DNA of 64,000 nt. Origin: Adineta steineri. Its lineage: Eukaryota > Rotifera > Eurotatoria > Adinetida > Adinetidae. The DNA is taken from contig CAJNOI010000138.1 of NCBI GenBank assembly GCA_905250115.1, positions 186,001 through 250,000 of the forward strand. Reading direction: 5' to 3'. A program made the position numbers and the translations under genes. Shown one piece after another: positions 35,807-46,650 of the stretch. The notes under the pieces were generated by a model. That model was given only the letters and a program-made list of their open reading frames with translations. It was not told the DNA's origin and ran no database searches. Numbering within the stretch: position 1 is the stretch's first letter; the number at the start of each line of letters is the position of its first letter.

Positions 35807-36010
35807 ATGATGAACGACGAGCATACCACCAGTAATATTTTTGAACAAATTCAAAAGTTAGTACCAGGTGTAAATCAATGTAAAAATGAACTTGAATATA
35901 TTCAATGTATTTCAAATTATATTCTTCATTTACAATCTCAACTGATCAGAAAACCGCATAATAAACGAGATATATTACGATCTCTTGATTTCAATCAACA
36001 ATCACCATAA
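35807..36010 (+). CDS. Small Id/extramacrochaetae-like HLH protein
   Basis: A 67-residue single-exon frame. Residues 11-45 read IFEQIQKLVPGVNQCKNELE followed by YIQCISNYILHLQSQL. This fits a helix-loop-helix of the Id type: KLVPG at the end of helix 1, a short loop, and a helix 2 with I..I..YI..LQ..L. No basic DNA-binding region stands before helix 1, as expected for Id proteins, which block bHLH factors by pairing with them. Human Id2 has the comparable blocks LKELVPSIP and LQHVIDYILDLQ. It is shorter than Id proteins (about 120-160), so an upstream exon may be missing. A second Met at 35810 is an alternative start. Function by family only. Confidence 0.7.
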   Translation: MMNDEHTTSNIFEQIQKLVPGVNQCKNELEYIQCISNYILHLQSQLIRKPHNKRDILRSLDFNQQSP

Positions 36011-38114
36011 TTAATTCATTTATTGTTTCGATATTCTTATAACAGTAAATCAATGCATAATTTTAAACAATCGAATTTTGTTTTTCCGAGCTTTATCAAT
36101 GTATATTATTGGAACAGTTTTTCTTTTTGTTCTCACTAATAAAGAATTCATTCCGTAAATAAATTTTATTCTTAATATTATATTTTTTGTATTATTTAGG
36201 AATGGAAAAAATAATCATAATTTATAAAATTAAACTTCCGTTGATTTATAATGATTATTATTAGTTTATGCTTGTTTTTTTAGCATGGAAAAAACTAGAA
36301 ATTAATCATTGAGGCGTGCAAAATTTATGAAATGAAAGATTGTCAAAAATAACATGACTCGTTCAAATCTGTCTAGTAATGTTATTCATATGTAGTTGTC
36401 CTGATTTTCATAAAATATGCATATTTATCAGGCACAGAATTTATATTGATCAAAAATAATATTATGTTATGTAAATATTCGTCGTTTAGAAAACGATATG
36501 ATTTGATAAACAAACTAATTAGCTATATAACCGATTCGAGATAGAATAACGTTTTTTTGACATCAAGATTTTCTGACCTATGTGAATATTTATATAAATT
36601 TTTCAAAATCGATATAAGAACATTGAAAAATTTTTTTCAAATCTGATTATTACTTATACGTTAAGAATTATTCAACTATATATATGTATTTTAACCTTGA
36701 ATGGTGTGGTCAAGTGCTCTGCGGTTATATGTGAATGATCAACTACTATCGAAATTTTGAAGAAAAGAAAGTCGGACAAAATTCTTATAAGTTTTTAACC
36801 AAGACGGCTAGATTATTACGACCTTCATTATTCGAGAGAAGGTATTAGTAACATTCTTCGATCCCTTCTTTCGAATAATGAATGTCGCAATACTCTAGTG
36901 ATTTTGGTTAAAAAGCTATTAACATTTTGCCTGACTGCCTTTTTCTTAAATTTCCGATAATAGTTATATTTTTTGGAACAATCAATATTATAATGATGTT
37001 TATACTATAAAAGTTATAAAACGACGTAGAATGAGATTTTAATTAAAAAAGTAACCGATTTCTTTTGTAAATAAAATGTATTCTTTGTTACATTAAATAT
37101 TCGTTGATTATTCTTATCTTTAAAGGATATGATATAAAAAATTTATATTCCAAAAAACCAAAGACGTAATAAGTTTTAGATTCATCAATTTTTGTAATGT
37201 ATATTTAATTAGCCTTTAGACAATAGAAACGTTGAGAGTGAACGTTTTCTTTCTATTTATAAAATAATGGAGTTTTAGATCGATACACGTTAACCCTAGA
37301 TTGAAGAGAAAAATTAGTGACACGCACGCACATATATATATATATATATATTTATTATGTCGTCGAATACAAATAACAAAAAACAATTATAATACAGTCA
37401 CGAAATTCATGACAATATTTTTTTCCTATGAACTATTCAACATTGGAAATACGTCATCATCAAGTTAGAAAATATATAGAGTGAGAAGTAATAGAATGTC
37501 AATACTAATATTAATTACGTCAGAATATTTTATATTCTCTTGAACATCTTTAGATATATCTATAGAAATGATACATTAAAAATTTTTTATTTAATTAGCT
37601 GTTGTTGTTTCATCTTAAATAAGTGTATTATCTGTTATCAAAATCTATAAATATTCTCATCCATCTTTTTAATCTTATTTTTTTGTTCATCATTCAAAGA
37701 TAGAATGAAAGAAATAAAAAGAGAAAAAAAAGACGGAAACTGATGGCAATACTATGAAGGGTTCTTCCTTTTTCTACATATATATATATTTCTCTCTTTT
37801 TGCATTGCATGTGATAAAAAGAAATAGGAATAGGACATAGCAAGTAACGTTTGTAGAAGATTGTTGACATTAAGAATAAGAGCGTATACGAAGATAAGCT
37901 CGATCAACTATCAGTTTTTCGTTCCTTATTTCCCTTATTTATCTCTAACAATTCATTGAAGATATTATCAAGAGTATATATATATATATATATACGTATA
38001 TATTTATAAAGACTTCAACATCATATTTACTCATTATTTTGTTTTTCTTAATCGCTATCGGCGAAACTATGATACGATTAGCGACCGACAGCCGATCAAA
38101 CTTCCTATTAATCA
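36011..38114. other. Intergenic region with a long hairpin
   Basis: AATAAA-like sites near 36139 and 36158 probably end the HLH transcript. The striking feature is the hairpin at 36741-36965. AT dinucleotide runs lie near 37330-37350 and 37975-37993. No gene seen. Confidence 0.55.
36741..36965. repeat. Long imperfect hairpin (about 100-bp arms)
   Basis: The left arm (36741-36842) and right arm (36863-36965) are complementary over almost their full length, with scattered mismatches, around a 20-base loop. Matching blocks include TTTTTAACCAA with TTGGTTAAAAA, and TTCATTATTCGA with TCGAATAATGAA near the loop. Such a structure could be a foldback MITE, a hairpin RNA that feeds small RNAs, or a palindromic duplication. 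I found no clear target duplication. Confidence 0.85.
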
Positions 38115-38519
38115 TTGATCACAACTACTCCGACAAAACTATATGAATGCTTGAAAAATATGAACGAACAACAACGAGATCAAATGATAGAAAATAGTAC
38201 AAAGTTTACTTCTGTTATTCTTTCATCTTTATCACACAATTTAACTTCATCAACATCATCATCATCAACACCAATACGTGCACGAACAATGGTTAGTACA
38301 ATGTATATAGCAGGTATTGCTTTTATGGTTGGTGTCTTCCTTATCTTACTCTGGGTAAATTTATTCAGTCGACATTGTTGGTGTTGGCATGATACATCTG
38401 TCGGTAATAGATTTAATCGTCAATGGTTAATAAAACGTTCTATGACAGGACGTAATGATAGTTCATCACCAAAACCTCGAAATCAGGAAAAACCATCTAA
38501 TGAAAATGAACTTGAGTGA
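38115..38519 (+). CDS. Hypothetical single-pass membrane protein
   Basis: A 134-residue single-exon frame. The N-terminal 60 residues are polar and Ser/Thr-rich with sequons (NST, NLT). One membrane helix spans about 62-84 (TMYIAGIAFMVGVFLILLWV), followed by CWCWH and a basic, polar tail (RSMTGRNDSSSPKPRNQEKP). There is no signal peptide, so a type III topology (N-terminus outside) is likely by the basic tail. A TATATATATATA run and CG-containing sequence lie upstream. I recognise no family. A Met at residue 16 (38160) is an alternative start. Confidence 0.6.
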   Translation: MITTTPTKLYECLKNMNEQQRDQMIENSTKFTSVILSSLSHNLTSSTSSSSTPIRARTMVSTMYIAGIAFMVGVFLILLWVNLFSRHCWCWHDTSVGNRFNRQWLIKRSMTGRNDSSSPKPRNQEKPSNENELE

Positions 38520-39701
38520 CGTTTTTCCTTGCCAAAATGCCGGATATTCATAATTTCATATGAGACAGTAAAATTGAAGTTCGTCGTCAATCACCGGTAC
38601 ACTATTATCATTTATGTTTTCATCCATAATTAAACTTTATATGAATATTTTTATAAGTGTCTACAAAAATTCCTATTAAAAACAATGGACAAAAATTTTA
38701 CACGCATAACACGAATTATTTTGTTAACTAATATTAGTTTTATGTTACACGTTTTTTTTCTTGTTAATAGTTTTCTGTTTAAAGTTCAATGATACAAAAT
38801 ATGACTGTTGTAAACATATTATAGATAGAAGCAAAAAAAAATATTTTTATTTCGAAAATCAATAATTAAATGATAACGTCGATATTTTATATTGATTACA
38901 ATTTTTCTTCATGCAACAAATTCAAAATGATGATCTGTACGATTCATGATTGTAATTGAATATGAAGAATTGTTCATTTCTAATGTCAGAACGTAAAAAT
39001 TTTACATTTATATTTAATGTACATTCAATATGACTTATACATTCATTATTCTCCTAGGGGAGTCTAACATTTAACAAACGATGTACACAATGTAACATGA
39101 AAGTGTGAATTCGATGACATTACTCTTGAGACTAATATATTGTCATCATATATTTAATAAATAACGTCAAACGAAAAGTCATTTTATATATTCTCTAGCT
39201 ATCTTGAATACACATTTCATTAGAAATTAATTCTCGATTATTGAACAAGAATTGGTTAAGTCATGTAATATCATTTAAAAAAAAGTACTCAGACAAACGT
39301 TGCACTGTGTAACGAGCAATTAAAAGAACTCAAAAGTTCTGTGAATACTATTAGTTGAGTAATAATATAAAGTATAGAGCATTTTTGTGAATTTCTATCA
39401 CGATCTTCTGTATACTTTATTCAATAATTATTTATCAAAATAACTCGGCATTGGTTATACAATTAATAAATTTGATTATGTGTATTAACTTTAAAATATT
39501 TTATTAGTCTCATATCAATATTCGAAAGATATGTACTGTTTTATCATTAACCTTGTATTCTCTGTTCAAAAAATATAATTACATCTTATGAAAATTTCTT
39601 TTTTCTAATCAGATCATCAAATCAAAAGTTATCTGTATGATAAATCTTCATTCAATGACGCAATTGAATAGATTCATCATAAGTCTTTTTTTCCTGCTTT
39701 A
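38520..39701. other. Convergent intergenic spacer
   Basis: AT-rich sequence between the membrane protein and the broken PLAC8-like gene. A perfect 12-base palindrome CTCCTAGGGGAG-like block lies near 39051-39064. No gene seen. Confidence 0.55.
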
Positions 39702-40133
39702 TCAAGCTAAACTATAATTTCGAAGTTCATTACTCATTTGCACACCAGCACAAAATGAACACTAACGAACAATACAGCAATCATTATATGCATCACCCTA
39801 ATTATATAAAAGATATGAAATATATGCATATGATATCAACAATAAATTGAACTCGAATTTTCATTCGATACACACTAAGTATATTTGGTACACACCAACA
39901 TGATATGCATGGCTCATTTATTTTATTACTTAATGATGTAAGAAAACAAAAATAAGCATAACAACCCACAAAAAAAGAACTCCAAGTACTTTTTTCTTTA
40001 ATAATATACATCTTCTCAACTCACACTGACTCATATCTTCGCAACAATTACATAAACCTGCTGACCATTCATTATCAAACTGACTAAATGAATCAACTAC
40101 AGATTGACCATTATCATATGCCATTGAAACCAT
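39702..40133 (-). pseudogene. PLAC8-like gene, apparently broken
   Basis: PLAC8 proteins are small Cys-rich membrane-associated proteins. Three stretches on the minus strand fit the family in order. 40133 to about 40025 gives MVSMAYDNG...DNEWSAGLCNCCEDMSQC, the typical W-S-x-G-L-C-x-C-C start. About 39997-39841 gives TWSSFFVGCYAYFCF, CISCWCV and YRMKIRVQF, like the YRTKIR region. 39797-39702 gives GDAYNDCCIVR, a TAG stop, then CSFCAGVQMSNEL, the family's CC..C..C...Q...EL end. The TAG (39764-39762) falls where the frame is otherwise conserved, and the first two stretches are in different frames with no splice pair that I can find to join them. A weak GTTGAT donor joins the last two. It may be a recent pseudogene or a sequence error; a real gene with unusual splicing is less likely. 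Confidence 0.65.
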
Positions 40134-41592
40134 AATATTTTTTTTTCGAAATATTACAGTATTATAAACATAAAATAGTTTATGTATAAGGATTATTCGC
40201 TTTTAATATTTTTTCCCGTTTAAAATCTGTTTTAATTAGTAACTATCTAAGTATGTATTTCCTTTTTCCTTTTTTTCTTCTATTCTTTTCTTTTAATTTC
40301 TTTGTCAATAAAACTAAGTAAAAATGATGATGTAAAAGAATAACTGTGTGTGTTAGACGTTTGAAAAGTAAAAGTAGAACTAAAACTTAATATCTATTAA
40401 TGTATCAAGCGTATATTTTTTTTCTCTCTCGTTCTCTTTCTTTTTTTTGATGCGAACAGTTTTTTCTTTTTTTTGTTAAAAAGGTTCTTTAAATAGATTG
40501 TTGAATAATCAAATTCATAGAAGATAAACAAAACAGAAGGAGAATAGAAAGAAAAAAAAACAGAAAAAATGTTTTTTTTCATGTAAAATTTCTATCTAAC
40601 AAAAAAAATTTCTAATAGTGATGAGAAACAGATGTTAAAGTTATATTCATTTTTTTTCTTTTTACACAATTATTAGTAAGTGTATTCGAATATCAAGGAA
40701 CAAAAACCAATGCATTCAGTTTATTCAAGCGTATCCAACTCTTTCTGTTCTAAATACGTACGTACGCATGCTTATATAGAGAGTATAGTTTTTAAGGTAG
40801 AATAGTCGCTGTAATGATAAAAAATATTATACAAAACAAAAAAGTTTATTGCAAGCGTTTACTTAACAACCTAATCTTTAGTCAATATTCAAGTAAAAAT
40901 CATCTGTCTGAATTTTCTAAGTTTAAGTTAATTATTATTTATTTTGATTTTTTAGTATCAAAATGAACAAAATTTCCATCTATTCATGACATTAAATAAC
41001 TATGAATATATAGTATGTAAGCTTTTTTTTATACGAAGTTATTTATCTAAGCTGACCTAGATAAAAATAAGATTCTTAAGTATCAGTAAATAGACAGAAC
41101 ATTTGACGATATATGTGATATACTACTGTATGACGTTGCAAATATATATCATAAGAAAAATTGCTTCTAAAATTACCACTTTATATAATTATTACTAATG
41201 ATATGCATGCTAGTTTTTTTTAAGTGTTAGTAAAGAACAACTGAGATCTTTTCTTAACGTCTGTTTGTTTTTAAATATTTTATATAAAGAGAAAAACCAT
41301 GAAATAAACTACATTTTATGTTAAAACCACCTTGAAAAATAAATAAATAAATTATATCCGAAAAACGTTGCAATTTCGTTTTTCTTTTACTTTGTATACA
41401 GAAAACTATGCTAATTTATTTTCTTATGTGTTTTATATCAATGTATATTAGTTCGTAAGTTCTATCCTTGCAAATCCCTATTTGTTGATATAATTGGCAT
41501 AATACAGTAAGTTGAGAATTTTTTTACATTACTAAAAGATCCGATAAGATTAAATTCTATTTAGCTTTATGGCTTTTTTACCGCTTATTTTC

Positions 41593-41640
41593 TTCTCCAT
41601 TAATAAACGCTTCTTTTTTTTGTTCTCCATTAATAAACGC
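41593..41640. repeat. Short tandem duplication
   Basis: The 18-base unit TTCTCCATTAATAAACGC occurs at 41593-41610 and again at 41623-41640, a 30-base period with T-rich filler between. Probably slippage. Confidence 0.8.
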
Positions 41641-42128
41641 TTTTTTTTTGTTCTATATTCTCGAACTTCTTTTTCCTATTTATTTAGTTACGAATATTTA
41701 ACTGCTCTATAAAATTACACGTGTGTTCTCTCCGTTCGAATAAAGTATATATACATAAGATTACATTCCAGGACATTGTATCGTATATAAATATCTACCG
41801 AGGTCTATAATAACAGTTTTATCGTTATTAGAGTTGATGGATTTTTCTCAAATCTTTGCTTTTTTTCGAGTTTTAGATGTTTTCTGTTTCACCTGTTTGT
41901 TGATGTATTTCGTAAAACGTGTTAACAATATTTTTCTTCTGTTTACCATTTCAAATGGCAACATTTTTTCATTCATATGTGCATGTATGTTCTTATAAAA
42001 TCTACAAGTATTTTCAAATCACTTAAAACTTTTTGTAAGTCTTTTTAATTCGTCGATAAATAGGAATATATCTTTTAGTACATATTCTTGTGCTAGAAAA
42101 ATAGAATCAATTACTCTACTATATTTTT

Positions 42129-43212
42129 TTAAAATTCAAAAAAAAAGTACTCCTGAAGGTCTTATCATACTCTGAAAAAGCATTTACTGATTTTGGTGCA
42201 ACTTTTAGAGTTTGTAGAATTTTTAATTTTAAAGATTTCGTTAAAACATAATTTGGGAAATACATTTCTTAGAATACCTGAAGCATTAAAAACCGCATGA
42301 TTGTTATAATGTGTTTTATCTTGCCATATGGTAGGGAATTTTTTTTTAGTAATTATACTTACGGACACAAATTTATAATTGCAGTTCATAGGTATATTTA
42401 GATTCTTCATAATCTGTTGCATCTACTCACATCAAACGTAACCTTTAAAAGCCGAAAGGAGTTTTCTTGACTTTGAGAAGAAACAGACTATTAGAATACA
42501 GCTTTTGGACCTTTAGTATGATTAGAGAATAGTTTTAAAAAATACGTCTTTCTTCTTATGGAGATACAGAATGTCCCTTCGAAGGGATATTCGACCTTAA
42601 TATATAATATATTAATTGAATAACTGTTCTTAGTAATTTTTTACAATAGAAAGGGTGTGGATGGGGCGAATATGTCATCACAACTAGGGATAACACACTT
42701 ATGCGCATTATAGTTTTCTCTAACGGTTTCTGTCGTTTTATAGAACGATAAGATATTTCATGCAGTTAAGACCGAATGTTCCTTGCAAGGGACATTCTGT
42801 TTATAATGTCATGGTGTACCGAAGATAGATATCAGGTGTTTGGAATAGTTTTATTCAACAACCTGACGTTCTATTTAGTATTATTAGTTCAAAAAAAGAA
42901 GAAAGAATTTACCTTGTATCTGTGAGTAAGTAAAATATTTTTTTGAAAAGCCTGTGGCATCGTCTGACAGTGATTCAACAGTGATTTATTTTTTATTGTA
43001 TGATCTATCATACTGTCTTAGTCTGGAAAAATATCGACTTCTGAATAAAAACTTTTGATAAATTTACCAGATGTTTTATAAAAATTATACGTTTTTTAAA
43101 TGTATCCTTGTAAGAATAAATACATTTCACAAATTGTTTTTTATCAAAATCAGTAAATGCTTTTTCAGAATATAATAGGACCTTCAGCAACTCTTTTCTT
43201 TTGAATTTTTAC
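42129..43212. repeat. About 1.1-kb inverted repeat element
   Basis: Arms at about 42129-42196 and 43145-43212 are reverse complements with few mismatches; the best shared block reads TCTGAAAAAGCATTTACTGA. The interior has two minus-strand frames without a known domain, and the smaller element 42566-42800 lies inside. This could be a decayed DNA transposon with 65-70 bp terminal repeats, or an inverted duplication. Confidence 0.65.
42566..42800. mobile_element. MITE-like element whose ends are themselves palindromes
   Basis: The ends (42566-42596 and 42770-42800) are inverted copies of each other: ACAGAATGTCCCTTCGAAGG and on to GACC, and its near complement. Each end is also a near-palindrome (GAATGTCCCTT facing AAGGGACATTC). 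The 235-bp element has no coding capacity and lies within the larger inverted repeat. I could not find a clear target duplication. Confidence 0.6.
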
Positions 43213-46200
43213 AAAAGAAAGAGATTTTCACCTTTCTTTTTTACACATTTTGTAACTTTGAAAATGTGCGACCTCACACATCTAGTACATTTTGTAGAGT
43301 AATGGATTTTCTACAAAATCCTATATATAGCTATCATCGTGAACTCTGTTTTTACGAACTTTTTTTTTAATACAAAATGGACAGAGGTGTGTTGACGTAT
43401 ATCTGAAAACAACATCATGAAGTTGTTAATAAAATCAAAATATATTATAGCCAAAATCTGATCTACATCCGAAGTTTTCAGAATAAGTGTAATGTATATA
43501 ATTTTGTGTAACATAATTTATGACAAAATTGTGCTTGGTATTGTCATATTTATTAGTGAATTTTGAAATCTTCAATGTAAATATGAGAGAGATCCCACGG
43601 AAATACTGCTGTTTGACTTTTGAAACATGTATACGATGTGAAACAAAATCATTCATCAATAAAACTCACAGGATCTGCAGTCGAGGAAGGAGAGAATAAT
43701 TAAAAACAAAGATTTTTTGAAAATTCTACGTCACAACGATAAAGTCTTATTAGTAGCATAACAGTGAACGCTAGAAATGAACTCAGATAAGAACGACTTT
43801 TGAGTATAAACAGTTATTTCCTTTTTATATGGTATGATTGTACATCTGTTCTTTATCTTCTAATGACTCTTTCCGTGATTATAAAAGTACTAAATCCTTT
43901 TATCCGCGTACATTGCCATACTCTATACTGATTATAAGAATTCTTGTATTATCAAAAATATTCTATAACAGGACGTTTCGGATGTGTAACTGCTACGAAA
44001 CTATCAGTTTTTCTCGCGACTCGACGAAATACAATGAAATTTTTAGAGTAAAGTACCAGTGCGTATGTAAGCTCGATAGTGTAATTAAAAACAGATATCA
44101 GAATTTTTAATAGAAACTCGCAGACCATGCAAGGATAAAAATGCTCGAGTTTGAAAAAGAGAAAATAAGTGTACTATGGTCGTATAGTATTAAATTACTA
44201 ATTCATTAGTGAAGAAATATACTTTTGTCATTAAAAAGTTTGCAAGGGAATGCATAATTTTATTCTAAGCACAGCGTTGCCGCGTAGAAATTAGTCACTT
44301 AAAATTGAATTTAACTTCTAAATATTTTACACTCTATCGAGAAATATTTTGTTTTATTTGATATCACTGCCATATCCTATTCTCATCGAGTTTTTACTAT
44401 ACCTCGAATTGAAATGCGGTTTTCTGAATTCCTTATTTTAAATTGTGTCTCATAATGTTCGATCGTAAAAGTCAAGAAAAAAAACATTCTCAAACTTCAA
44501 TACGATTGAAAGTGTGAAAAGTATAAGAAGAACTACAGTGCAAACATTAAGTTTTAAGTCATATCTAATATGGATTGATGAATATAATTTATAGCAAAAA
44601 AATGTCAGCTGAATTGGAATTGATTAACATGCATAACTCTATTCTCGATTAAAGGTATTATCTTACGCACTACTAAATGTGAACTAATCGTTTCCTTCCG
44701 TTTATGAATCACGATGCCAAAATTATCTTTCTTACTTTTCGTTAAGTAAAGGCCGTGATTGAACATCGATACACAGTAAAATGAGATTTATACAAGTATT
44801 TGTAAGCATGGCTACATATAGCTCAAGCTTCATTATGCGTTGTTTCCAAGTATATACATTCAGTTATGAGTATGTATCCTATAAATAGAAGTCTTTTACA
44901 CATACATTAATTTAAGTATGGCAAACTTTTTAATGTATTTGTAATTAACTGAATGTCTTATCAGATTTCTCCGAGCTCCTCACATAAAAAGGACCTCTGC
45001 GAGACCTATAATAATTCATTAAAGTTGTATTGTAAATTCGTTTATATTTTTGTACAGAAATGTATGATTATCTCTTGTAAAAACTTCTACTATTGAAACT
45101 TCCACATTTCTAATGAGGGATAACGTCCACAAGCTTTTACTTTTTGAATCAACTCTAGGTTTAAATTTATTCTACGAATGACATTTTACTTTTTCTTTAC
45201 CGATAGACAAGTAAATATATTGTATAGTATTTACTTTTGTAAAGTAAATATATCGCGACAGTTTATGCGTCGTATTTAGAAAGTCAAATTAAATGTTGAT
45301 CTATTTCGAAATCATATAGTTCGCAAGGTTTTTTTTCATTTATACACACGAAAAGAAGAACTTATATGATCAATAGAGAGAGAGATCATTTACATATTCA
45401 CTGTATTAAGCTATGACTGATTATCGGTAAGACAGAATTATTTTTCAATATTGATTATATTTTAAATTCAATAAGTTGTAGTAGAAAACTTCAATCTATT
45501 TAATATTAATGTATTTATTTCCATGTGTATTCACCGATTGATAAATATTTTTGTTTGTTTGTATCATTGTACCGAAGCTCTTCTATTATATTAAATAGAA
45601 TAAGTATCCAACTTTGTTTTTCTCTATTCTACATGTATTTTGCATTAGGAAAGAGAAAACAAAACAAAATTTCCATTTCTCCTTTTTTTTGTTCCTGAGT
45701 TTCTAAAGAATCTGAAATCTTTACAATATTTTATTTACATGAAAATGAGACTCTAAACAGTAAGATCATTTTTTAGTAGACCTAGATATCCGTCAGTTGT
45801 TAACAGCTGTTTCAAAACTCTGAAATATAGGTCAAAACAATAATAAATAAGTTATTCATAGCACAAACACAAAGATCTGAAACTAAAATAAAAGGATGGT
45901 ACCCATGTTAATCGTTTGACAGGATGACACCATATATTTTGAAGAACCCAAAGAACAAAAACTATGAGAAACAAGTCACGCGATAGCAGCGCAAACTAAA
46001 ATATTTCATATGTGGATTGTTTTAATGAGAAGCATCATGCAATGAAATAAATAGGGAAGACACAACATAAGGCTCATTATATATCACGTCCTGGTTAAGT
46101 ACAAGAGAAACAGAAACGTTGTTTGTTACATTAAGTTAAATCTTGAAACATAGTAAAACTCATCAATAGATTTTATTACTTCGAATTTATGAATCATAAT

Positions 46201-46650
46201 AATTCAATCACTAATCACAGCTTGATAAAAATAATGTAAGTGAGTTTTTTAATGATTTTCAAGTCGTGTCATTTTTAAATAGATTTAAACAGGAATATAT
46301 ACTTTGATGATTACATTCAATGAGAAATTTATAAATTTTTCTTGTTATGATGTGAATGCGGAAGCAAATTGTAGTCAACAAAATATTATTACATGCGATA
46401 GGATACTTTTCCCTTACGTAGGATATATTTCAAACCAAAAGAAATATTTGAAATGATATATATTACCTTAGAGAATATATTATTATTCATTTTATTATAT
46501 GTTTTAGAAGTACCGAATATGTTCTTTTAGTGCAATCTTGTAGTGAGCAGTTGATAATTATTAATAATTCTTTTTGATTTAAATGAATTTAGAAGATATT
46601 TTTTGCTTAAATTTATTCAATCGATTAAATGTATTTTTTTTTTATTTAGT

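Larger units (their letters stand above)
40134..46650. other. Long gene-poor region with inverted-repeat elements
   Basis: About 6.5 kb of AT-rich DNA without a convincing gene. It holds a short tandem duplication (41593-41640), the nested elements at 42129-43212, and simple repeats. Short frames (for example 42165-42422, 43008-43190, 43435-43659, 43838-44110) lack recognisable domains. Confidence 0.5.

Noticed and set aside
42165-43659. Several short minus-strand frames in the inverted repeat region
   Set aside because: No transposase motif or domain seen; they may be decayed transposon coding sequence but cannot be supported.
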